Made by a program: the position numbers and the translations under genes
Assembly (NCBI GenBank): GCA_022709775.1
Contig: JAKLIE010000014.1
Span: forward strand, 1-11,402
Source of the DNA: Pseudomonadota bacterium
Lineage (GTDB): Bacteria > Pseudomonadota > Gammaproteobacteria > Burkholderiales > Casimicrobiaceae
Direction of reading: 5' to 3'
Length of the DNA: 11,402 bases
Notes under the pieces: model-generated
Database searches by the model: none
The model's input: the letters and a program-made list of their open reading frames with translations, nothing else
Told to the model about the DNA's origin: nothing
Shown here: positions 1 through 5,596 of the stretch, one piece after another
Position numbering within the stretch: the first letter of the stretch is position 1
Layout of the letters: every line of letters begins with the position of its first letter

Positions 1-640
1 GCAGCGCCGACTCGAGCATCGTCTTCGAGTCGCCGACGCCGCCGAGGCCCAGGTGGCCGATATAGGGCTCCGAGGTCACGAGGGTCATCGGGACGCGATC
101 GCGCAGCTTCCTGCGGCGCAGGTCCGTGTCCATGATGAACGCGAACTCGTAGGCGGGACCGAAGCACGAGGCGCCCTGCACCGCGCCCACGACGACGGGG
201 CCCGGATCCTTGACGAACGACTGCCACGCGCCCTCCGCCTTCACGGCGTGGTCGACGTGACAGATCGAATGCGTGTGTCCGTTCGGGCCCAGTCCCTCGA
301 CCTCGTCGAACGCGAGCTTCGGCCCGGTCGCGATCACCAGGTAGTCGTAATCGAGGAAGCGGCCGTCGGAGAGCTCGACGCGGTTCTCGGCCGGATGCAC
401 GCGCTTCGCCCCGGCGGGCTCGAACGCGATGCCGCGCTTCGCCAGCGGCGCTCCGGCGGGGAACTCGATGTCGCCGCGCGTCCGCCAGCCGACCGCGACC
501 CACGGGTTCGAAGGAACGAAGTGGAAGTTCGGCCCGTTGCCGACGACCGTCAGCCGGTCGTCCTTGCGCATCGCCTGCTTCATCTCGTAGGCCATCGGCA
601 TGCCTCCGAGGCCCGCTCCCAGGATCACGACGTGCGCCAT
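1..640 (-). CDS. sqr: Sulfide:quinone oxidoreductase (FAD-dependent), 3' end outside window
   Basis: The visible 213 residues form the N-terminal two-thirds or so of an FAD/NAD(P)-type flavoprotein. The Rossmann motif GAGLGG (residues 8-13) directly follows a hydrophobic beta strand, and the second FAD motif is LVIATGP (101-107). Cys127 and Cys159 are 32 residues apart, the same spacing as the redox-active Cys124/Cys156 pair of Aquifex sulfide:quinone oxidoreductase; the third cysteine would lie beyond the left edge. Enzymes of this family oxidise sulfide at the membrane, pass electrons to quinone and release polysulfide or sulfane sulfur. The ATG at 640 follows a strong GGAGG site. It is the third gene of a minus-strand operon, 35 bp after the adaptor stop. 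A flavocytochrome c sulfide dehydrogenase-like role is the main alternative; no haem or secretion signal is visible. Confidence 0.82.
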   Translation of the reverse strand, partial: MAHVVILGAGLGGMPMAYEMKQAMRKDDRLTVVGNGPNFHFVPSNPWVAVGWRTRGDIEFPAGAPLAKRGIAFEPAGAKRVHPAENRVELSDGRFLDYDYLVIATGPKLAFDEVEGLGPNGHTHSICHVDHAVKAEGAWQSFVKDPGPVVVGAVQGASCFGPAYEFAFIMDTDLRRRKLRDRVPMTLVTSEPYIGHLGLGGVGDSKTMLESAL

Positions 641-675
641 GGCTCTCCTCCTTGTGGCGAATCAATGAAGCGGCT

Positions 676-1698
676 TCAGCGCGCCGCCGTTCGCATCCCT
701 GCGGCCACCGGGTTCGCGGCGATCGTCTCGCCGCCGCTCAACCCGGCGAGCACTTCGATCTCGCCGTCGCCCACGCGCTCCCCCGTCCGCAGCTGCCGGA
801 GCCGGGGAGCGCCCTTGTCGTCGATCACGTACACGCCGGTCACCTCGCCGCGCCGGACGAGCGCCGACTCGGGCACCGCGAGCATCGTCGCGACGCCCAC
901 CGGCAGGCGGACGCGCGCGTACTGCCCCGGCACGAGCCCTTCGGTCGGCGGGAGGTCGAAGCGCACGCGCGTCGTGTGACTCTTCGCATCGGCGAGCGGG
1001 ATCACAGTCGCGCGGACGGGTTTCACCGTCGTCGCGAGCGCGGGCAGGTCGACGCGCGCGCCGTCGAGCTTCGCCTTCCCGAGGGTGGCCTGCGGGACGT
1101 ACGCGACCGCGCGCATCTCGCGCGGATCGAACACCGTGACGATCGCCTTGCCCGGCGTCGCCATGTCGCCCAGATCGGCGAGCGTCTCGCCGACGACGCC
1201 GGCGTAGGGGGCGACGATCGTCGTCCAGTCGCGCGCGACGACGGCGGAGCCGGCGTTCGCCCGGACCACCTCGACCTGCGCGAGCGCAGCCTGGTAGGCG
1301 GACTCGGACTGGTCGACGGCCGCCTGGCTCACGAACTTCTGCGCGACGAGCGCCTTGTTCCGCTCGTGGACGCGCTTCGCGTTCGCGAGGTTGGCCTCGG
1401 CCTCGGCCTGTTGGGAGCGGCTGCCCGCGACCGCGGCATCCGCGGCGCGCGCGTCGATGCGCGCGAGGACCTGGCCCGCGCGCACGGCGTCGCCCGCCTT
1501 GACCGGCAACTCGACGATGCGCCCCGCGACCTGGGCGCCCAGCGTCGCCTGTTTCACCGCCTCGATCGTCGCCTCGGCGGCGACGGCCAGCGCGAACTCG
1601 CGCGGCGCGACCTTGATCGTGTCGAGCGCCGGCGCCTGCGCGCCCGCCGATCCGGCAAGCGCGAAGGCGAGTGCGGCGAGGACGGCCGGACGTCTCAT
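676..1698 (-). CDS. Efflux RND/HlyD-type periplasmic adaptor subunit
   Basis: This 340-residue protein begins with a signal peptide (basic MRR, hydrophobic core, AGA cleavage site near residue 20). A split biotinyl-lipoyl-like domain follows (about 50-82 and 157-190, with the motifs AGRIVELPVKAGDAV and APYAGVVGE). It is interrupted by an Ala/Gln/Glu-rich alpha-helical hairpin (83-155), then comes a beta-barrel and a C-terminal membrane-proximal domain. Adaptors of this kind link an inner-membrane RND or MacB-like pump to an outer-membrane channel. No pump gene is visible; it may lie left of the window. I chose the ATG at 1698 because it gives the signal peptide and sits 7 bp after the DUF2892 stop; the open frame runs upstream but is not protein-like. 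The neighbouring sqr gene suggests a link to sulfur-compound handling, but the transported substrate cannot be read from sequence. Confidence 0.87.
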   Translation of the reverse strand: MRRPAVLAALAFALAGSAGAQAPALDTIKVAPREFALAVAAEATIEAVKQATLGAQVAGRIVELPVKAGDAVRAGQVLARIDARAADAAVAGSRSQQAEAEANLANAKRVHERNKALVAQKFVSQAAVDQSESAYQAALAQVEVVRANAGSAVVARDWTTIVAPYAGVVGETLADLGDMATPGKAIVTVFDPREMRAVAYVPQATLGKAKLDGARVDLPALATTVKPVRATVIPLADAKSHTTRVRFDLPPTEGLVPGQYARVRLPVGVATMLAVPESALVRRGEVTGVYVIDDKGAPRLRQLRTGERVGDGEIEVLAGLSGGETIAANPVAAGMRTAAR

Positions 1699-1705
1699 CG
1701 GCGAA

Positions 1706-1903
1706 CTACTTCTTCGACGGGCAGGTCCGGATGCCGAACGGCAGGTAGGCCGGGCAGAAGCGCAGCAGGCCCGTCGCGAGCAATCCGACCCCGAGGAGAC
1801 CCCACCAGCGCGCATTGCCCTCGAGCACGAAGAACAGCGACAGCAGCACGATGCCCGCGACGATCCGGACCGTGCGGTCGATTCCACCGACGTTCGCTTC
1901 CAT
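1706..1903 (-). CDS. YgaP-like transmembrane domain protein (DUF2892)
   Basis: A 65-residue membrane protein starting MEANVGGIDR. It has the family pattern of an N-terminal NxGxxDRxxR motif, a hydrophobic helix (about 13-25), a Trp-Trp-Gly turn, a second helix, and a C-terminal CPAYLPFGIRTCP segment with two cysteines. In E. coli YgaP this domain is the membrane part attached to a rhodanese domain; here it stands alone. The start at 1903 is preceded by GGAGG 7 bp upstream; an in-frame ATG 36 bp earlier lacks this and would add a non-conserved tail. It is first in an operon with the adaptor and sulfide:quinone oxidoreductase. Involvement in sulfane-sulfur handling is inferred from family and context; the molecular role is unknown. 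Confidence 0.85.
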   Translation of the reverse strand: MEANVGGIDRTVRIVAGIVLLSLFFVLEGNARWWGLLGVGLLATGLLRFCPAYLPFGIRTCPSKK

Positions 1904-1937
1904 GACGACCTCCGAGTGATTGACCGGCCAGGGGGCC

Positions 1938-1943
1938 ACTGTA
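1938..1943 (-). promoter_or_regulatory. -10-like hexamer of the DUF2892-adaptor-sqr operon
   Basis: On the minus strand TACAGT matches four of six bases of TATAAT. A start seven bases downstream would fall at about 1931, giving a 27-nt leader before the ATG. No good -35 is visible, as expected for a promoter activated by a CRP/FNR-type protein bound over that position. Confidence 0.4.
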
Positions 1944-1964
1944 GGGGCGACACGCCGTGGATTC

Positions 1965-1980
1965 CGTGACCTGAATCACA
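1965..1980 (-). promoter_or_regulatory. CRP-type operator upstream of the sulfide operon
   Basis: On the minus strand the sequence is TGTGATTCAGGTCACG, that is TGTGA-N6-TCACG. One half-site is perfect and the other differs at the last base from the CRP consensus TGTGA-N6-TCACA. Its centre (1972.5) lies 41.5 bp upstream of the start predicted from the -10-like hexamer at 1938-1943, the classic class II activator position. The CRP/FNR-family gene about 0.8 kb away is the obvious candidate to bind it. Confidence 0.6.
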
Positions 1981-2002
1981 TTGTGCCCCCCTGCCCGGGC
2001 GC

Positions 2003-2021
2003 CGCGAGGTCGTTCCTCGCG
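2003..2021 (-). terminator. Possible terminator hairpin after the ECF-type permease
   Basis: CGCGAGG and CCTCGCG form a perfect 7-bp stem with a 5-base loop, starting about 38 bp after the permease stop codon. No U-tract follows, so intrinsic termination is unproven. It may instead protect the transcript end or separate the permease unit from the next operon. Confidence 0.35.
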
Positions 2022-2059
2022 ATCCCTACCCCGGATTCGCACCGGGCGCTGCCCCCCGG

Positions 2060-2719
2060 TCAGCCGAAATAGCGGTCCGCGTCGAACGTCGCGACCCAGG
2101 CGGGTCGGTAGACGGCGCCCAGCGAGATCAGCATGCCGGTCAGGGTCGCCTCGCCGAATGCGAGCGTCCCGACGTAGATCAGGTAGTCGCCGAACGCGAG
2201 ACCCGCGGGGACGCCCAGGGCGCCGACCAGCACCGCGGCGCCCGCCATGCCGGTGGCGAGGTACGAGGCCGCCCCGCCGAAGAACGCGACGACGATCGCA
2301 TAGACGAAGAAGTTGGGGGGAAGCAGGCGCCGGGTCGTCGCCAGGACCGCGAGCACGACGCCGGCGGGCAGCGCGACGCCGGCGAGCCACGCGATCCCCG
2401 CGTTCGCCCAGGGCGCGCCGCCGAGCGCGAGCGTCACCGCCACGACGACGGCGCCGCCGACCAGCGCGAGCCACGGCCCGCTCGCGAGCGCCAGCGCGGC
2501 GATGCCCGACAGGTGGAACGCGAAGTGCGGCTCGACGCTGCCGCGGATGCTCCAGAGCGCGACGAGCGCGGCGAGGGCTGCGGGCCAGACCTGCGCGGCC
2601 GGCCCGGATGCGACCTCACGCCAACGGACCTTACAGGCGGCCAGCGCCAGGAGCGGCAGCGCGACGATCCACGAGGCGAGCGTCCACGCGTCGGGCAGGG
2701 CGAGTCGGGAGAGGTCCAT
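2060..2719 (-). CDS. CbiM-like energy-coupling factor transporter permease
   Basis: A 219-residue polytopic membrane protein with about six hydrophobic segments. It carries family landmarks: the FAFHLSGIAALA segment (67-76), the RRLLPPNFFVY loop (130-140), AFGEATLTGML (187-197) and a C-terminal YRPAWVATFDADRYFG ending. I recognise this as the proteobacterial energy-coupling-factor permease group related to CbiM/NikM. Canonical cobalt/nickel CbiM/NikM proteins begin with a metal-binding MHI motif; this one begins MDLSRLALP and lacks it, so cobalt or nickel uptake should not be assumed. No ATPase or EcfT subunit is next to it. The start at 2719 is chosen because the upstream open frame crosses the divergent promoter region. 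Its ribosome site is poor, and a 6-bp hairpin sits directly before the ATG. Confidence 0.75.
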   Translation of the reverse strand: MDLSRLALPDAWTLASWIVALPLLALAACKVRWREVASGPAAQVWPAALAALVALWSIRGSVEPHFAFHLSGIAALALASGPWLALVGGAVVVAVTLALGGAPWANAGIAWLAGVALPAGVVLAVLATTRRLLPPNFFVYAIVVAFFGGAASYLATGMAGAAVLVGALGVPAGLAFGDYLIYVGTLAFGEATLTGMLISLGAVYRPAWVATFDADRYFG

Positions 2720-2734
2720 GCGCGGTGTCCGCGC
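2720..2734 (-). repeat. Hairpin abutting the permease start codon
   Basis: GCGCGG and CCGCGC are perfect 6-bp arms around a 3-base loop. The stem ends directly against the permease ATG and covers the place where a ribosome binding site should be. It could limit translation, or it may be chance in GC-rich DNA. Confidence 0.4.
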
Positions 2735-2751
2735 ATCGGGCGCGGGACCTG

Positions 2752-2761
2752 ATTGTAGAAT
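2752..2761. promoter_or_regulatory. Overlapping divergent -10 elements (permease and regulator)
   Basis: In an otherwise very GC-rich 83-bp gap, TAGAAT (2756-2761, plus) and TACAAT (2757-2752, minus) each match TATAAT at five of six positions and overlap by two bases. They point to the regulator gene and the permease gene. Predicted leaders are about 35 and 26 nt. Clear -35 hexamers are absent on both sides. The two promoters could not be occupied by polymerase together. Confidence 0.5.
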
Positions 2762-2802
2762 CCTCGATCCCCAGCCGGTCCCGCCCGACACCCGAGCCCG
2801 CC

Positions 2803-3489
2803 ATGAGCGATCCCGCCGCCGCCCTCGCCGACCGCATCGGCGCGGCCTTCCCGACGCTCGCGCTCGCCGGCCGGCGAACGCTCGAGCGGATCGCGTCGCG
2901 CGCGATCCTGCGGCAGGTCCCCGCCGGCACGCAGATGTTCGGCGAACGCCAGCCGTGCTCGGGCTTTCCGCTCGTCCTTGCCGGGAGGATCCGCGTGGTC
3001 CAGCGCTACCCGAACGGTCGCGAGATGCAGCTCTACCGCGTGAGCCCGGGCGAGTCCTGCGTGCTGTCGTCGTCGTGCCTGCTCGGCCGGACCCAGTACC
3101 CGGCGACCGGCACCGCGGAGTCCGACGTGGAGCTCGCCGTGATCCCGCCCGACGACTTCCGCGCGCTCGTCGTCGAGGACTCGTCGTTCCGCGAATACGT
3201 GTTCTCGCTGTTCGGCGAGCGCCTCGCGTCGCTGCTCGCGCTCGTCGAGGCGATCACCTATCAGAAGCTCGACCAGCGGCTCGCCGCGCTGCTCGTGCGC
3301 AGGGACAGGGACGAATCGACGATCCACGCGACGCACCAGGCGATCGCAGACGAGCTCGGCAGCGTACGCGAGATCGTAACGCGCCTGCTGCGCTCGTTCG
3401 AGGACCGGGGCTACGTCGAGCTCGGCCGCGAGCGCATCCGCGTCCTCGACGCGAAGGCGCTCGCGGAGCTCGCGCGTCCCGAGCACTGA
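2803..3489 (+). CDS. CRP/FNR-family transcriptional regulator
   Basis: A 228-residue protein with an N-terminal cyclic-nucleotide-binding-like beta-roll (about 15-125), a dimerisation helix (about 126-165) and a C-terminal winged helix (about 168-218). The recognition helix reads GSVREIVTRLLR. Arg189, Glu190 and Arg194 align with Arg180, Glu181 and Arg185 of CRP, which contact TGTGA half-sites; FNR proteins lack the first arginine. It has no N-terminal cysteine cluster, so no FNR-type iron-sulfur sensor. Cys52, Cys86 and Cys92 lie in the sensory domain. The cAMP-contacting residues are not evident, so the signal is unknown. The ATG at 2803 is where recognisable family sequence begins; its ribosome site is weak. 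It probably controls the adjacent sulfide operon through the site at 1965-1980. Confidence 0.88.
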   Translation: MSDPAAALADRIGAAFPTLALAGRRTLERIASRAILRQVPAGTQMFGERQPCSGFPLVLAGRIRVVQRYPNGREMQLYRVSPGESCVLSSSCLLGRTQYPATGTAESDVELAVIPPDDFRALVVEDSSFREYVFSLFGERLASLLALVEAITYQKLDQRLAALLVRRDRDESTIHATHQAIADELGSVREIVTRLLRSFEDRGYVELGRERIRVLDAKALAELARPEH

Positions 3490-3502
3490 CGCGCGGCCCG
3501 CC

Positions 3503-3520
3503 TCCCGGGGTCAGCCGGGA
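3503..3520. terminator. Weak hairpin between convergent genes
   Basis: TCCCGG and CCGGGA form a 6-bp stem around a 6-base loop in the short gap between the regulator stop and the convergent Rid-family gene, overlapping the latter's stop codon. There is no T-tract on either strand. It could act on both convergent transcripts, but chance is plausible at this GC content. Confidence 0.2.
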
Positions 3521-3906
3521 ACGACCGCCGTCGCCTCGAGCTCGATCTTGCCCGGGTTGTCGAGCAGGTCGGACACGAAGATCATGCTCATCGCCGGGAA
3601 GTGCCTGCCCATCTGCGCACGCCAGATGCGCCCGAGCTCCGGGCGCGCGGCGAGATACGCGGGCTTGTCGCAGCAGAACGCCGTGATCCGGCAGATGTGC
3701 TCGGCCCTGCCGCCCGCCTGCGCGAGCACCTCGAGGACGTTCTTCAGCGCCTGCTCGAACTGCGGCGCGACGTCCTCCGAATGGAAGCGCTGCTGCGCGT
3801 CCCAGCCGACCTGGCCCGCGATGAAGACGATCCGGCCGGGCTTCGCCGCGATGCCGTTCGCGTAGCCGATCGGGGGCGCCCAGCCGGGCGGCAGCAGCAC
3901 TTCCAT
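3511..3906 (-). CDS. Rid (YjgF/YER057c/UK114) family protein, atypical active site
   Basis: A 131-residue protein of the usual Rid length, with the family blocks GRIVFIAGQVGWD (24-36), FEQALKNVLEVLAQAGG (50-66) and the C-terminal GKIELEATAVVPG. Archetypal RidA deaminates reactive enamine/imine intermediates using an arginine in the FPARS segment (Arg105 in E. coli). Here that segment reads FPAMS, with Met106 at the arginine position, so imine deaminase activity is doubtful and a different Rid subgroup is likely. The ATG at 3906 is preceded by GGAGG. It is the last gene of the korA-korB-ferritin operon, 29 bp after the preceding stop, which suggests a supporting role in aromatic or 2-oxoacid metabolism. 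That role is inference. Confidence 0.82.
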   Translation of the reverse strand: MEVLLPPGWAPPIGYANGIAAKPGRIVFIAGQVGWDAQQRFHSEDVAPQFEQALKNVLEVLAQAGGRAEHICRITAFCCDKPAYLAARPELGRIWRAQMGRHFPAMSMIFVSDLLDNPGKIELEATAVVPG

Positions 3907-3935
3907 CGGTCCTCCCCTCCAGTCAGTGGTACGGC

Positions 3936-4730
3936 CTAGTCCGTGTAGCGCGGCGGATCGGGATCGTCGCGCCAGTCGTCGTCGGGCCGCGGGACCTTCG
4001 CCATCCACGCGCGGACGAGCTCGACGTGCTCGCGCTCCTCCTCCGCCATCTCGACCGCGGCACGCTTCACCGCCGGCGTCGTCGCGGCTCGCGCGAGCGT
4101 GTCGAAGAACCGGTGCGCGCGCTCCTCGCCCTTCAGCGCGAGCGCGAGCGCGTGGTACGGCTGCATCAGGTAGTGGACGTCGTCGTGCGCGACGGTCTCC
4201 GGGCTCTCGAACCCGGGCCACGGCGCGGCGCCCTGCGGCAGCGGCGGGACCTTCGTCCATCCCATTTGCTTCATGATCTTGTCGGCGTGCCTGCCCTCGA
4301 TCGTCGACATCTTGCGGAACAGATCGGAGACGTCCCGGTTGTTGTGCATCTCCATCGCGTCGGCGAGCTCGCGGTAGCGCTCGACCGCGTCGAGCTCGAG
4401 CCACAGCGCGTAGGTCATCAGCGTCCCGATCGACGACGTCGCGCCCCTGGTCGCGACCGCGCGGGCCACCGGCTTCGACTTCGCCGGCGCCTTCCCGGCG
4501 GGAGCCTTGCCCGTCGCCGGCTTCTTCACCGCCGGCCTCTTCACCGCCGGCCTCTTCACCGCCGGCTTCGTCGCCGGGCGATTCCCGACGGCGACCTTCC
4601 TCGCGGCGGGCTTCCCGGCGGTCGTCTTCGCCGCCGGCCGTTTCGCGGCGACCTTGCGGGCCTCCGCGGCCTTCGTCCTGCTGCGGGCGACTGCGGTCTT
4701 CGCTGCTGTCTTCCTGCGCGCGGCGGTCAC
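3936..4730 (-). CDS. Ferritin-like diiron protein with Lys/Ala/Pro-rich N-terminal tail
   Basis: 264 residues in two parts. Residues 1-95 are low-complexity and strongly basic, resembling histone H1 tails, with AVKRP-type repeats at about 57-72. Residues 100-245 form a ferritin/rubrerythrin-like four-helix domain. Candidate iron ligands are Glu117 (helix ending ERY), Glu145-x-x-His148, Glu203-x-x-His206 and Glu232-x-x-His235. There is no C-terminal rubredoxin domain. The start is GTG at 4730: an upstream valine codon is GTT and cannot initiate, and GTGA overlaps the korB stop by four bases, the usual sign of translational coupling. Such proteins store iron or reduce peroxide or oxygen. Protection or iron supply for the oxygen-sensitive ferredoxin oxidoreductase, with the tail binding nucleic acid or a polyanion, is my inference. 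The exact product is not one I recognise. Confidence 0.78.
   Translation of the reverse strand: MTAARRKTAAKTAVARSRTKAAEARKVAAKRPAAKTTAGKPAARKVAVGNRPATKPAVKRPAVKRPAVKKPATGKAPAGKAPAKSKPVARAVATRGATSSIGTLMTYALWLELDAVERYRELADAMEMHNNRDVSDLFRKMSTIEGRHADKIMKQMGWTKVPPLPQGAAPWPGFESPETVAHDDVHYLMQPYHALALALKGEERAHRFFDTLARAATTPAVKRAAVEMAEEEREHVELVRAWMAKVPRPDDDWRDDPDPPRYTD
4516..4575 (-). repeat. 15-bp tandem repeat inside the ferritin-like gene
   Basis: Four consecutive 15-bp units on the plus strand: GCCGGCTTCTTCACC, two identical copies of GCCGGCCTCTTCACC, and a diverged fourth unit. Each encodes a five-residue AVKRP-like unit of the basic tail. The two identical copies suggest recent slippage, and unit number may vary between strains. 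Confidence 0.85.
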
Positions 4731-5587
4731 GGTGCGAACTCCGCTTCGAGGTCGGCGAGCGCGGCGGACGGGCGGCGTGGCCCGAGCGGGAACGGCGTCC
4801 GATCGCCCGCGTACAGCGCGCCGATGTTGAATCCGTCGTCGGTCATCACGCGACGCGCCGCGCGCGCCGGGTCGTTGGTGACGGTGACCGACGCCGGGTG
4901 CACGAGCTCCTTCCAGCTCCGCTGCTCGGGCCGGAACGTCACGCACGGCGATAGGATCTCGACGAACGAGAAGCCGGGATGGCGGATCGCCTGCGCGATG
5001 ATGTCCGCGGTGCCGTTCGGGTCGCCGGCGAACGCGCGCGCGACGAAGTTCGCGCCCGACGCGAGCGCGATCACCAGCGGGTGGAACGCGCGCACGCCGG
5101 TGCCGCCCGGCGCGAGCTTCGAGTCCCAGTCCGGCTCGGTCGTCGGCGAGGGCTGCCCCTTCGTCATGCCGTACACGTGGTTGTCCATCACGATGTAGGT
5201 CATGTCGACGTTGCGCCGGCACGCGTGCAGGAAGTGGTTGCCGCCGATCGAGTAGCCGTCGCCGTCGCCGCCGGCGACGAGCACCGTCAGCTCCGGCCGC
5301 GCGAGCTTGACGCCCGTGGCCGCCGCGAGCGCGCGGCCGTGCACGCCGTGGAAGCCGTAGCAGCTGGTGTAGGCGGGAATGCGGGAGCTGCAGCCGATAC
5401 CCGAGACCACGACGGTATCCTCGGGCTTGAGCGCGAGCATCGCGAACGCCTTGGTGATCGACGAAAGCACCGAGTAGTCGCCGCATCCGGGGCACCAGAT
5501 CGGCTTGGTGCCCGACTTGAACGTGGCGGGCGTGCAGGCGGTGGCCGGACGCTCGGCGTCGGCTAGGGCAGTGGCGGTCGAGTTCAT
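4727..5587 (-). CDS. korB: 2-oxoacid:ferredoxin oxidoreductase beta subunit (probable 2-oxoglutarate enzyme)
   Basis: A 286-residue thiamine-diphosphate subunit. The cofactor motif runs GGDGDGYSIGGNH (106-118), with the following NHVYGMTKGQPSPTT block (136-150). Four cysteines expected to hold one [4Fe-4S] cluster are Cys32 and Cys35 (WCPGCG), Cys66 (GIGCSSR) and Cys215 (SPC). The enzyme oxidatively decarboxylates a 2-oxoacid to its acyl-CoA and reduces ferredoxin. In Thauera aromatica a two-subunit enzyme of this type uses 2-oxoglutarate and feeds benzoyl-CoA reductase; the divergent bcr locus supports the same role here. Pyruvate or another oxoacid cannot be excluded from motifs alone. It starts 9 bp after the korA stop, and its TGA overlaps the GTG of the ferritin-like gene. 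Confidence 0.9.
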   Translation of the reverse strand: MNSTATALADAERPATACTPATFKSGTKPIWCPGCGDYSVLSSITKAFAMLALKPEDTVVVSGIGCSSRIPAYTSCYGFHGVHGRALAAATGVKLARPELTVLVAGGDGDGYSIGGNHFLHACRRNVDMTYIVMDNHVYGMTKGQPSPTTEPDWDSKLAPGGTGVRAFHPLVIALASGANFVARAFAGDPNGTADIIAQAIRHPGFSFVEILSPCVTFRPEQRSWKELVHPASVTVTNDPARAARRVMTDDGFNIGALYAGDRTPFPLGPRRPSAALADLEAEFAP

Positions 5588-5596
5588 CGGGGATCT

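Noticed and set aside
2024..2056. Fragments resembling a cobalamin riboswitch core or a tRNA T-arm (CCGGTGCGAATCCGG on the minus strand, GGCGCTGCCCCC on the plus strand, GCCACTG at 1935)
   Set aside because: The pieces are on opposite strands and in the wrong order, the rest of either structure is missing, and one side is permease coding sequence. Probably chance in GC-rich DNA.
2803..3489. Oxygen sensor of the FNR type
   Set aside because: No N-terminal cysteine cluster is present, and the recognition helix has the extra arginine typical of CRP. It is therefore unlikely to be the protein that binds the FNR box at 7422-7435.
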